NCBI GenBank assembly: GCA_947176355.1
Contig: CAMWQY010000153.1
Location: 1-6,391, forward strand
From: an uncultured Porphyromonadaceae bacterium
GTDB lineage: Bacteria > Bacteroidota > Bacteroidia > Bacteroidales > Muribaculaceae
Direction of reading: 5' to 3'
DNA: 6,391 nt
Under the pieces are notes generated by a model that did not search any database, was not told where the DNA came from, and was given only the letters and a program-made list of their open reading frames with translations. This document shows positions 1 to 6,373 of this stretch, piece after piece. Position 1 is the stretch's first letter. Each line of letters starts with the position of its first letter. The position numbers and the translations under genes were made by a program.

Positions 1-302
1 ATCTCCAGAATAAGGAGGCTATCAAAGAACTTTTCGGCGTGGTTGCTGAAAAAGTTGGTGATCGTCCCGGTGGATACACTCGTATCCTTAAGACTGGACA
101 CCGTCTTGGTGACAATGCTGAAATGGCTATGATCGAGCTCGTTGACTTCAACGAAAACATGCTCGCTGAAAAGGCTCCTAAGGCTAAGACTCGCCGCAGC
201 CGCAGAGGTGGCAAGAAAGCTGCTGATGCTCCTGTTGCCGAAGCTCCCGTTGCAGAAACTCCTGCTACAGAAGCTCCCGCTGAAGCTCCTGCTGCTGAGT
301 AA
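1..302 (+). CDS. rplQ: 50S ribosomal protein L17 (bL17), 3' part only
   Basis: This is the C-terminal 99 residues of ribosomal protein L17, a large-subunit protein near the peptide exit tunnel. The 5' end lies outside the window; the reading frame's first whole codon is at position 3 and the stop is TAA at 300-302. The L17 family is recognised from the segment [28 protein letters not shown] split over residues about 18-45 of the visible part, with its conserved GGYTRI and R-GDNA-MA-IEL signatures. After the core there is a basic patch ([11 protein letters not shown]) and an Ala/Pro/Glu-rich low-complexity tail of about 25 residues. Such extended tails are common in Bacteroidetes L17. The gene normally closes the ribosomal alpha operon after rpoA. 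The GTG at 39 is an internal codon, not a start. Identification is very secure. Confidence 0.96.
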   Translation, partial: LQNKEAIKELFGVVAEKVGDRPGGYTRILKTGHRLGDNAEMAMIELVDFNENMLAEKAPKAKTRRSRRGGKKAADAPVAEAPVAETPATEAPAEAPAAE

Positions 303-314
303 TTCACAAGATAA

Positions 315-332
315 TTATGGCATGGGCCATAA
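315..332 (+). other. Small hairpin just after rplQ
   Basis: A 7-bp perfect stem (315-321 with 326-332) closes a 4-nt loop, 12 nt after the rplQ stop codon. It is followed by A-rich rather than T-rich sequence on the + strand, so it does not look like an intrinsic terminator by itself. It could be a 3'-end stabilising or processing structure for the ribosomal operon mRNA, but that role is inferred only from position. Confidence 0.35.
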
Positions 333-345
333 AAATATCATTTCC

Positions 346-388
346 GACCCGCAGAGGCGGCATCCCCTCCGATGCCTCTCCGCGGGTC
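346..388 (+). terminator. Probable terminator of the ribosomal operon
   Basis: A GC-rich stem is formed by GACCCGC (346-352) with GCGGGTC (382-388), continued by AGAGGC (353-358) with GCCTCT (374-379) after a two-base bulge, leaving a loop of about 15 nt. It sits 44 nt after the rplQ stop and before cls. The stem is strong, but the downstream sequence has no good T-run, so termination may be incomplete or factor-dependent. Read-through into cls is therefore possible. Confidence 0.5.
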
Positions 389-392
389 GCTG

Positions 393-440
393 TTAATACT
401 TAATACTTAATACTCAATACTCAATACTTAATACTTAAAC
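393..440 (+). repeat. Heptanucleotide tandem repeat upstream of cls
   Basis: Six whole copies of a 7-bp unit run from 393 to 434 (TTAATAC three times, TCAATAC twice, TTAATAC once), and a broken seventh (TTAAAC) ends at 440. The array lies between the probable terminator and the cls start codon 8 nt further on. Tandem arrays of this kind can change copy number by slipped-strand mispairing. Here such change would alter the spacing between any upstream promoter and the start codon. Whether it does so is not shown by the sequence. Confidence 0.85.
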
Positions 441-448
441 TTACCCCT

Positions 449-1870
449 TTGTACTTCTGGATTAATATCATATTACTTATAATCTACTTCGTAGTCGTAA
501 TTTCATGCGTCGTAGTAGTAGTTTCGGAAAATAAAAATCCGATACGAGCCCTTTCATGGACTCTCGCCTTGCTGTTTCTCCCGGTGATAGGTGTCATATT
601 TTATCTCTTCTTCGGCAGAAGCCTTAAGGGAAAAGCAATGGTGAGCAGAAAAGTAAGAAGAAAACTTCTTGAAAAATCACGCCCCAAACAACATTCCTTC
701 GATAATTCCGGTCTAAATGCCGATCAAATACAAAAAGTCAAGCTTGCACACAATCTTTGTCACGCACATCTTGACAGAAATAATTCACTTGAAATCTTCA
801 CTGATGGCAAATCCAAATTCGATAGTCTGAAAAATGATATCAGAAATGCCGAAAAATTCATTTTCATCCAATATTATATCTACGACGACGACCGCCTTGG
901 AAATGAAATCCTAAATCTCCTTGCCGAAAAGGTGCGTCAAGGTGTACGCGTAAAAGTACTATACGATCATGTAGGATCTTTCTCTACGAAAAACAGCTTC
1001 TTTCACCGTATGCGCGAATTAGGTATTGACTCGCATCCGTTCTTCAGAGTTACCTTCAGAAAGCTTGCCAACCGCATCAATTGGCGCAACCACCGCAAGA
1101 TTGCTATAATTGATGGAGAAATAGGATATATTGGAGGTATGAATATCGCCGACCGTTACGTAGAAAAATCACCGGAAGGACGCCTGTGGCGAGACACTCA
1201 TCTCCGTGTACAGGGACCAATAATTGAGTCAATGATGTATAGCTTCGCAATGGACTGGAATTTCCTCAGACCCGATGAAGAAGTTAAGCCATTGGAAGTC
1301 TTTAAATGCAAGGAAAGGGGTGATATTGATATGCAGCTCGTCACGTCCGGACCCTTGGACACCTGGAATAATCTCGTGTTGTGCTTCCAGCAGGCTATAG
1401 CCTCGGCACGTAAAAGAATTTACATACAGACTCCCTATTTCCTCCCTACTGATGCATTGCTTAAATCTCTGCAGGGAGCTGCACTCTCAGGTGTTGATGT
1501 CCGTATCATGATTCCCGAAAAGACCGATTCCATCCTCCTTGGCTTTGGAAGCCGCTCATATATTGCAGACTGCATGAAGGCAGGCGTGAAGATCTATCAA
1601 TACCAACCCGGTATGCTCCATGCCAAGACAATGATAGTAGACGATGACTTTGTCACTACCGGTTCCGTCAACTTTGACTTCCGAAGTTTCGAAAACAACT
1701 TCGAGGCAAATCTACTCATTTATTCCGAATCAGTGAATCGCCAAATGCGCGACATCTTCTTCGAAGACATCAAATTTTCCCGAAAACTTACCCTCTCCCA
1801 ATGGCGCAAACGCCCGGCTTCCGAAAAAACAATGGAAGCCCTCGTCCGCCTTTTCTCCCCCCTCCTCTAA
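449..1870 (+). CDS. cls: Cardiolipin synthase, phospholipase D family (ClsA type)
   Basis: This 473-residue inner-membrane enzyme condenses two phosphatidylglycerol molecules into cardiolipin and glycerol. Two hydrophobic N-terminal segments (residues about 3-25 and 34-56) match the membrane-anchored PLDc_N region of the ClsA type. Two phospholipase D HxKxxxxD motifs follow: His215, Lys217, Asp222 with a nearby GGMN at 229-232, and His391, Lys393, Asp398 followed by GSVNFD (405-410). Both catalytic halves are therefore intact, and the length is close to the usual 480 or so residues. The start chosen is TTG at 449. An in-frame stop lies upstream at 401-403, there is no ATG or GTG between, and the first internal ATG (residue 64) would remove both membrane segments. 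No Shine-Dalgarno sequence is visible, which is normal for Bacteroidetes. The gene may be transcribed from its own promoter near the heptamer array or by read-through from rplQ. The function is well supported; the exact start less so. Confidence 0.93.
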   Translation: MYFWINIILLIIYFVVVISCVVVVVSENKNPIRALSWTLALLFLPVIGVIFYLFFGRSLKGKAMVSRKVRRKLLEKSRPKQHSFDNSGLNADQIQKVKLAHNLCHAHLDRNNSLEIFTDGKSKFDSLKNDIRNAEKFIFIQYYIYDDDRLGNEILNLLAEKVRQGVRVKVLYDHVGSFSTKNSFFHRMRELGIDSHPFFRVTFRKLANRINWRNHRKIAIIDGEIGYIGGMNIADRYVEKSPEGRLWRDTHLRVQGPIIESMMYSFAMDWNFLRPDEEVKPLEVFKCKERGDIDMQLVTSGPLDTWNNLVLCFQQAIASARKRIYIQTPYFLPTDALLKSLQGAALSGVDVRIMIPEKTDSILLGFGSRSYIADCMKAGVKIYQYQPGMLHAKTMIVDDDFVTTGSVNFDFRSFENNFEANLLIYSESVNRQMRDIFFEDIKFSRKLTLSQWRKRPASEKTMEALVRLFSPLL

Positions 1871-1896
1871 TCCCCTATCTGACCGCCAATCTCCAT

Positions 1897-2087
1897 TCAC
1901 GCGAAGGCGCAAAGGGCTCGCAAGGGGCTATGACCTCCCGAGTCAGACAACGTAATCAAGCATGCTCCACATGCGCCCCGCCGAGTCAAGCAACGTAATA
2001 AAGCATGCTCCGCATGCGCCCCACCGAGTCAAAAGGGAGACCTACAATGTGCATAGAAGCGTGCGAACCCTCGATGTCTTTGCGTGA
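1897..2087. repeat. Intergenic element bounded by imperfect 26-bp inverted repeats
   Basis: The 26 bases at 1897-1922 match the reverse complement of 2062-2087 at 18 of 26 positions by my hand alignment. Both ends are anchored by TCACGC at the outer side and by a (C/T)TCGCA motif at the inner side. The arms enclose about 140 bp that includes the two 43-bp repeats. There is no open reading frame of note inside. It could be a decayed small non-autonomous mobile element, a folded RNA at the 3' end of the cls transcript, or chance similarity between two copies of a short dispersed motif. The remainder of the 336-bp gap between the two convergent genes shows nothing else except the terminator at 2155-2186. 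Confidence 0.4.
1940..2032. repeat. Two tandem 43-bp repeats with GCATGC palindrome
   Basis: Unit 1 is 1940-1982 and unit 2 is 1983-2025. They are identical at 38 of 43 positions and are followed by the first seven bases of a third copy (GAGTCAA, 2026-2032). Each unit holds a short hairpin: in unit 2, GCATGC (2003-2008) pairs with GCATGC (2012-2017) across a 3-base loop; in unit 1 the same arms (1960-1964 and 1970-1974) pair over five bases with one broken pair at the top. The repeats lie in the non-coding gap between convergent genes. Their role is unknown; a transcript-end structure or a protein-binding repeat are both possible. Confidence 0.8.
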
Positions 2088-2154
2088 TAAAACATTTATA
2101 TGATAAAAGATTGCCAACTCAGAAACTTAAGTAAAATCAAGAAGAATAAAAATA

Positions 2155-2186
2155 AATTGGGCCCGCGACTGTTCGCGAGCCCAATT
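2155..2186 (-). terminator. Intrinsic terminator of the pectinesterase gene
   Basis: A 13-pair stem with one mismatch (C2163 against A2178) and a 6-nt loop (2168-2173) starts about 20 nt after the pectinesterase stop codon. On the - strand it is followed by TTTATTTTTATTC, a classic T-rich tract. On the + strand the 3' side has only four consecutive Ts (2189-2192), so it may also stop cls transcription weakly, but its main direction is clearly the - strand. Confidence 0.88.
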
Positions 2187-2206
2187 CATTTTCCAGTAAT
2201 TCTCAA

Positions 2207-5200
2207 TTATTCCATTACTTTGACAGCCTTAGTAGTGCCGTCAGAGTAAGTGATCACTTTGACGAGTGTGGTTGGCTCATTGCCCGGACGAGTTTCGAAA
2301 CCCTGGAGATTGTAGTATTTCACATTGGCAATCTCTCCTTCGATCAATGTGTCCACACCGGTTGAACCAATTGTAACCATTTCGCCAAGGCCACCCATCT
2401 CATTGAGAGCGCGTATGCCGTAAGATGTTGCTTTCACTGAAGGAACATAGCTGCATTCCTTGGTGAACCCGAGAAGCTTGCCATCAGCGTAAACCGCCCA
2501 GCAAAGTGCATACTTGCTGTCGTCCCAAGAAAGGACATCATTAGCCAAAGCGAGAGAAGTCGCAGCCGGAGCCTGCTCGCAGTCCATTGCCGGATCCCAA
2601 TCGTCGTCACTGCCCATTACAGTTGCATAGTCATGAGCGTCTGCCTCTGCCTTGGTCAGTATCGGATTGTTAGGATGGTTGCCGGGTCCAAAGCTCTTCT
2701 TACGCTCTGAGAGATCTATTACAGTGCCGGAAGCTGTCATTGAATTATATTCAGCAAAGCGTGCCGGGAAACCATCAGAACCCATGTCATTCCAGCCAAT
2801 GGCAGAAGGTTTCACAGTCATCTTGGTGTCGATGTAGAGAGCGATTGGAGTGCCGCTGCCCCATGGACGACCCAATGTGTAATTGCCGTCGATAGTGCTG
2901 TTTTCGCCTACAATCTCGCAATCCTTGAAGATATAGCCATATTGTTTGGGCACAGATGGAACTGCGAGGTAGCCACCGCTTGCGCACATCTGAAGTGTCA
3001 CGCCATTGTAGTATGCGTCGCCCTTGCCGCAGAGGAAGTCGGTTCGACCGCGAAGTACGCCTCCTTCAAAGTAGTAGCGGGCGTTCTGGTTGTTGGAAGT
3101 GTAAGTGTCCTGATATCCCCAGAGGCAAGCATCCTTCATAATGGTCTTGTCTCCCTTGTCCTGAAGCACGATGTTGCGACCACGGTTGTCAGAGATACCA
3201 TGCTTGAGTGTGATGTTCTGGAAGTAAGTGCCGCTTACTCCGGATTGGATCTGGAGAAGGTCGGCATTGCCGATACCCTCCATCGGGTGGCTTCCGATAC
3301 CGTCCATGTCAGGCACTTCATTGACGATGACTGTGCCTTCCATGCTTTCGCCGATGATGGAGACGTTGGATGCATTCAGTCTGAGAGTCACGTCAGGGAA
3401 TGTGCCGCCATTTACATTGACAGTGTGGTTTGCATCCATCGGGATCATATATTCACCGTCTCTTACGAAGATGCGGTATCTGCGGGTCTTGTCTTCGCGT
3501 GAATTGGCAGCCTCGATTGCAGCGCGGAAGTCGCCGTCGTCAGGCACGATGAAGTCAGGAGTAGCCTTAGCCACTTCCGGACGGTTGCGTGTAGTGAATG
3601 CAATCTTCACAGGAGTGTCAAGATAGTTGTCGGTAAGGTCAGCCACACTGTTGGCTGCAAGAGTAAATTCGTATGGAGTGTTGAATACGAGGTTCTTGTA
3701 AGTGAATATCACAGATTTGCCACTTACTTCACCTTTCAAAGTCTTGTCGCCGAGGGTAGCTGTAGCCTCCTCTGCAAGCTTTACCTTCTCATCGAAGTTG
3801 AGCACTATCTTGCCGTTGATGGAAGCTGATGTAGCTCCTTCAGCCGGAACTGTAGATACGAGCACCGGAGCTTTGCCGTCGTTGATGAGCTCCATCTCGC
3901 CATAGATGAATGAGGCTCCAAGGCAGATACCGTCGTTGTCGCTCTTTGTGCCGTCAATTTTCGAACTCTTATCTGAGATCCAGCGCAGGTAGACTTCTGC
4001 CTGATTGTCAGCTGCAGCAGGGAATGCGAATTCTGCATCAGCCCAATTCTTGGATCCTTCAAGAGTGATGGTGCCGATAGTCTCCCAGTTTTCACCGTCA
4101 AGAGAATATTCTACATTCTGCTTTGTATATGCATTGTAGTTATAGACCATTGAGGTCACCACCTTCAGGTTCTTGAACGCTGAAGCGTTGAATTTGGTCT
4201 GCCAATAGAAGTTTCCGAGTCCGGTAGTGCGCCAGTTGACGGCACCTGGGCGTCCTTCATAGCCTCCTGCACCAAGCTGGCTCTTGTCAAGCCATGCCGA
4301 TGTCTCGCCGTCGGCTGTGCGCAGGTTAAGTGTTACTGCATCGTTCTCCTCGAATGCGAAGTCTGCCGGACGTCCGTTGCCACCTTGGCGGTAGAAGTCC
4401 CAACCTACTACGTAGTCAAGAGCTGAGTATTCTGCAGTAAGTTCCTTATCACTATCCATTGTCACGAGGATTTCTGAAGAAGTCTGTCCGTCGCTCCAGT
4501 TAGTGAAGGTGAGGATGGGGTTAGATGCAGCCTTAAGAGTTACAACTGTACCTTCCTCATACATTTTCTTACCATCTACCACTGTAGGAGCCGGGGTGTA
4601 GCTTACCATATAGTCGTTGGCTCCTGAAGTCACGCTGGTTGTAAGAGAATATGTGTTGACAGCCTTGAAGTTTGCTGTCAGGTTCTCTGCGCGGTTGATG
4701 ACGTATTTGAATTCGGGAGTTTCTGAAAGCACATTACCCTCAGCGTCGGTCCAGTTTACGAAGTCATAGCCGAATTTTTCAGTGGCAACAAGAGTCACCT
4801 CAGTGCCCTGGTCGTATTCGTCAGCCAGCGGACGGATGGCAACAGCGCCGGCTTCTTCAGGAGAAGCTGCGATTGTCACCGGGCACTTCGATACGTCTTC
4901 TGCCTGACCGTCGATGATACCTTCAATCAAAACTTGGCTGAAACCACCTTGCTTAGATGTGTTTGTACCGACAGTGATCTCAAGTGTGAATCCTTCTGTT
5001 GTGGAGAGTTCCTGTTGCTGTTCAGCTGTCAGTTCGATTGTGAAATGCTGGGCATAGTCTTCCTCGTTGCCTCTGGCATCATCTTCTTTGTCTTTGTTGT
5101 TGCGGGCTGAAGTGTAAGTGCCGAGGACGATAGACTTTCCTTCGGCGGTTTTGCCGGTCACTACTACATTGTGTGGAGCTGCGTCTGTTCCGAACTTCGC

Positions 5201-6142
5201 TATATAGGCAGAAATCTTAGCCGGAGTGAATGTCAGGCCTTTTGAAGGTTTGAGAGTCCATTTCACTGCATCGCTCTCTCCGGTAGCAGGCTGAAGCTTG
5301 ATAAACTGATAGTCGCACCAGTTTACGCCACTTGTGCCTACAGCTGCCACTCCGTTGAGGTCAAGAGAAGCAACAGAGAATGCACCTTCCGGACTCAAGA
5401 CAGTTGGAGTCTCAAAGCCTTCCATTGAGTCCATCGGCCAGAATGCCTTGGTTGGTTCCTTGCTGAATGATGGTGCGGTATAGACCTGTCCGTTGAAAAC
5501 GCCCTCAATCATTACCTGGCTGAATCCACCCTGCTTTGCGGAGTTAGTGCCGACAGTGATCTCGAGTGTGAATCCTTCTGTTGTGGAGAGTTCCTGTTGC
5601 TGTTCAGCTGTCAGTTCGATTGTGAAATGCTGGGCATAGTCTTCCTCGTTGCCTCTGGCATCATCTTCTTTGTCTTTGTTGTTGCGGGCTGAAGTATAAG
5701 TGCCAAGCAGGATAGATTTTCCTTCAGCTGTCTTGCCGGTCACAAGAATGTTGTGAGGGATAGCATCCGTGCCGAACTTAGCTACGTATGCTGAAATCTT
5801 GGTCGGAGTGAAAGTAAGACCCTTGGTCGGCTTTAAAAACCAGTTTACGGCATCGTTCTCGTCGTTTGGAGTCTGGAGCTTGATAAACTGATAGTCGCAC
5901 CAGTTCACGCCGCTTGTTCCCACAGCGGCAACTCCGTTAAGGTCAAGAGAGGCGATCGAGAAAGCCCCTTCTGGACTGAGAATAGTCGGCAATTCGTAAT
6001 CTTCCATGCTGTCCATGGGCCAGAACGCTTTTGCCGGTTCATTTGTGTAGGTCTGTGCCTTCATTGATAGGCCACACACCAAGGCGACAATCGCTATCAA
6101 TGCGATGATCGCCCTCGGAATAAATCGGTTGATGTTCATCAT
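2207..6142 (-). CDS. Secreted multi-domain pectinesterase (carbohydrate esterase family 8)
   Basis: This protein of about 1311 residues is predicted to remove methyl esters from pectin outside the cytoplasm. Numbering is from the ATG at 6142. A signal peptide covers residues 1-29 (basic start, hydrophobic AIIALIAIVALVCGL, likely cut before Gln30). Next come two near-identical modules (35-218 and 229-412) that I take for beta-sandwich domains, two InlB-B-like repeats (about 419-495 and 496-573), a further predicted beta-sandwich (576-753), a Big_5 Ig-like domain (755-852), and the CE8 domain (about 860-1178). CE8 marks seen are GYQDT (Gln1011, catalytic Asp1012), TDFLCG (nucleophile Asp1035) and LGRPW (Arg1092, Trp1094). 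The first motif reads RNIVLQ instead of QAVAL. An Fn3-like stretch (1191-1260) and a C-terminal tail with VKYYNLQG suggest surface sorting, possibly type IX; that is uncertain. The frame extends in-phase to an ATG at 6178 inside a heptamer repeat, but the signal peptide favours 6142 or the adjacent ATG at 6139. It is monocistronic within the window. The accessory domains probably bind glycan or act as spacers. Confidence 0.9.
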   Translation of the reverse strand: MMNINRFIPRAIIALIAIVALVCGLSMKAQTYTNEPAKAFWPMDSMEDYELPTILSPEGAFSIASLDLNGVAAVGTSGVNWCDYQFIKLQTPNDENDAVNWFLKPTKGLTFTPTKISAYVAKFGTDAIPHNILVTGKTAEGKSILLGTYTSARNNKDKEDDARGNEEDYAQHFTIELTAEQQQELSTTEGFTLEITVGTNSAKQGGFSQVMIEGVFNGQVYTAPSFSKEPTKAFWPMDSMEGFETPTVLSPEGAFSVASLDLNGVAAVGTSGVNWCDYQFIKLQPATGESDAVKWTLKPSKGLTFTPAKISAYIAKFGTDAAPHNVVVTGKTAEGKSIVLGTYTSARNNKDKEDDARGNEEDYAQHFTIELTAEQQQELSTTEGFTLEITVGTNTSKQGGFSQVLIEGIIDGQAEDVSKCPVTIAASPEEAGAVAIRPLADEYDQGTEVTLVATEKFGYDFVNWTDAEGNVLSETPEFKYVINRAENLTANFKAVNTYSLTTSVTSGANDYMVSYTPAPTVVDGKKMYEEGTVVTLKAASNPILTFTNWSDGQTSSEILVTMDSDKELTAEYSALDYVVGWDFYRQGGNGRPADFAFEENDAVTLNLRTADGETSAWLDKSQLGAGGYEGRPGAVNWRTTGLGNFYWQTKFNASAFKNLKVVTSMVYNYNAYTKQNVEYSLDGENWETIGTITLEGSKNWADAEFAFPAAADNQAEVYLRWISDKSSKIDGTKSDNDGICLGASFIYGEMELINDGKAPVLVSTVPAEGATSASINGKIVLNFDEKVKLAEEATATLGDKTLKGEVSGKSVIFTYKNLVFNTPYEFTLAANSVADLTDNYLDTPVKIAFTTRNRPEVAKATPDFIVPDDGDFRAAIEAANSREDKTRRYRIFVRDGEYMIPMDANHTVNVNGGTFPDVTLRLNASNVSIIGESMEGTVIVNEVPDMDGIGSHPMEGIGNADLLQIQSGVSGTYFQNITLKHGISDNRGRNIVLQDKGDKTIMKDACLWGYQDTYTSNNQNARYYFEGGVLRGRTDFLCGKGDAYYNGVTLQMCASGGYLAVPSVPKQYGYIFKDCEIVGENSTIDGNYTLGRPWGSGTPIALYIDTKMTVKPSAIGWNDMGSDGFPARFAEYNSMTASGTVIDLSERKKSFGPGNHPNNPILTKAEADAHDYATVMGSDDDWDPAMDCEQAPAATSLALANDVLSWDDSKYALCWAVYADGKLLGFTKECSYVPSVKATSYGIRALNEMGGLGEMVTIGSTGVDTLIEGEIANVKYYNLQGFETRPGNEPTTLVKVITYSDGTTKAVKVME
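4907..6040 (-). repeat. Internal duplication of a 582-bp module in the pectinesterase gene
   Basis: Two copies encode residues 35-218 (DNA 5489-6040) and 229-412 (DNA 4907-5458), in register at an exact 194-residue (582-bp) spacing without gaps. Both contain AFWPMDSM, the GTSGVNWCDYQFIKLQ stretch, GLTFTP, KFGTDA and the QGGFSQV-IEG ending. The DNA copies differ at many positions except for a 131-bp block that is identical (4983-5113 and 5565-5695). The module resembles N-terminal domains I associate with Bacteroidetes pectin-active enzymes. I cannot name a family with certainty; carbohydrate binding is an inference. Confidence 0.93.
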
Positions 6143-6171
6143 TAGGTTAATTATAATGTTAGTTATATGGT

Positions 6172-6199
6172 AATGCATAATTCATAATGCATAATGCAT
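6172..6199 (-). repeat. Heptanucleotide tandem repeat in the pectinesterase leader
   Basis: Four 7-bp units on the + strand (AATGCAT, AATTCAT, AATGCAT, AATGCAT) are followed by a partial copy. In the direction of the gene each unit brings an ATG, at 6199, 6192, 6185 and 6178. Because 7 is not a multiple of 3, successive ATGs fall in different frames. The first three open tiny frames of 5, 9 and 8 codons before stops, and the last is in frame with the pectinesterase. The array ends about 30 nt before the favoured start codon. Confidence 0.85.
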
Positions 6200-6272
6200 A
6201 ATTTTTGTCGCTGATTCAAGTTTCGCAATGCGTCTCTACTTGATAATAAATGAGCATGCAAAAGTTGATTTA

Positions 6273-6300
6273 GTTAGGTTATTAAAATTGATTGTTAGGT
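6273..6300. promoter_or_regulatory. Paired GTTAGGT direct repeats in the leader
   Basis: GTTAGGT occurs at 6273-6279 and again at 6294-6300, exactly 21 bp apart (about two helical turns). GATT stands a few bases before each copy. A related TTAGGT lies at 6142-6147 by the start codon. The pair lies just downstream of the predicted transcription start of the pectinesterase gene, where a repressor or leader-binding protein could act. There is no direct evidence of binding. Confidence 0.3.
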
Positions 6301-6320
6301 CAGTCCGATATTTCATCTTG

Positions 6321-6328
6321 CAAAATTA
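6321..6328 (-). promoter_or_regulatory. Candidate Bacteroidetes -7 promoter element for the pectinesterase
   Basis: The - strand reads TAATTTTG here, a perfect match to the Bacteroidetes -7 consensus TAnnTTTG used by their primary sigma factor. A start of transcription around 6314 would give a leader of about 170 nt before the ATG at 6142. No convincing -33 TTTG is found at the usual distance upstream, so this is a candidate rather than a firm call. Confidence 0.45.
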
Positions 6329-6358
6329 CAAAAAATATTCCGATTTATCACTCTACCC

Positions 6359-6373
6359 CTATATGTTATATAG
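6359..6373. promoter_or_regulatory. Short inverted repeat upstream of the promoter
   Basis: CTATAT and ATATAG form a perfect 6-bp inverted repeat around a 3-bp centre, about 30 bp upstream of the candidate -7 element. It could be an operator for the pectinesterase or for a gene beyond the window edge. A short AT-rich palindrome like this can also arise by chance. Confidence 0.22.

Noticed and set aside
142..396. An 84-residue + strand frame overlapping rplQ
   Set aside because: It is the +1 frame of the L17 tail; its Leu/Lys-rich sequence results from the Ala/Pro/Glu codons read out of phase, and it runs through the terminator stem.
449..1870. Phospholipase D toxin or nuclease of a defence system
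   Set aside because: Two N-terminal membrane segments, two HKD motifs, the usual length and the typical spacing all fit cardiolipin synthase.
1730..1998. Short frames on both strands over the 3' end of cls
   Set aside because: They overlap the conserved end of cls or the non-coding repeats and show no signal, domain or initiation context.
1940..2032. CRISPR array
   Set aside because: Only two directly adjoining copies and a stub, with no spacers between them and no cas gene nearby.
2942..3502. A 186-residue open frame on the + strand
   Set aside because: It lies entirely antisense to the CE8 domain, has no recognisable family and is explained by the codon use of the real gene.
6035..6045. 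Lipoprotein signal for the pectinesterase at the Cys in VALVCG
   Set aside because: The residue before Cys is Val and the hydrophobic core continues past it, so the lipobox is poor; a standard cleavage before Gln30 is more likely.
6143..6178. Extending the pectinesterase start to the ATG at 6178
   Set aside because: It would put 12 residues (MHYHITNIIINL) before a good signal peptide, and that ATG is one unit of a tandem heptamer array. The ATGATG pair at 6137-6142 fits better.
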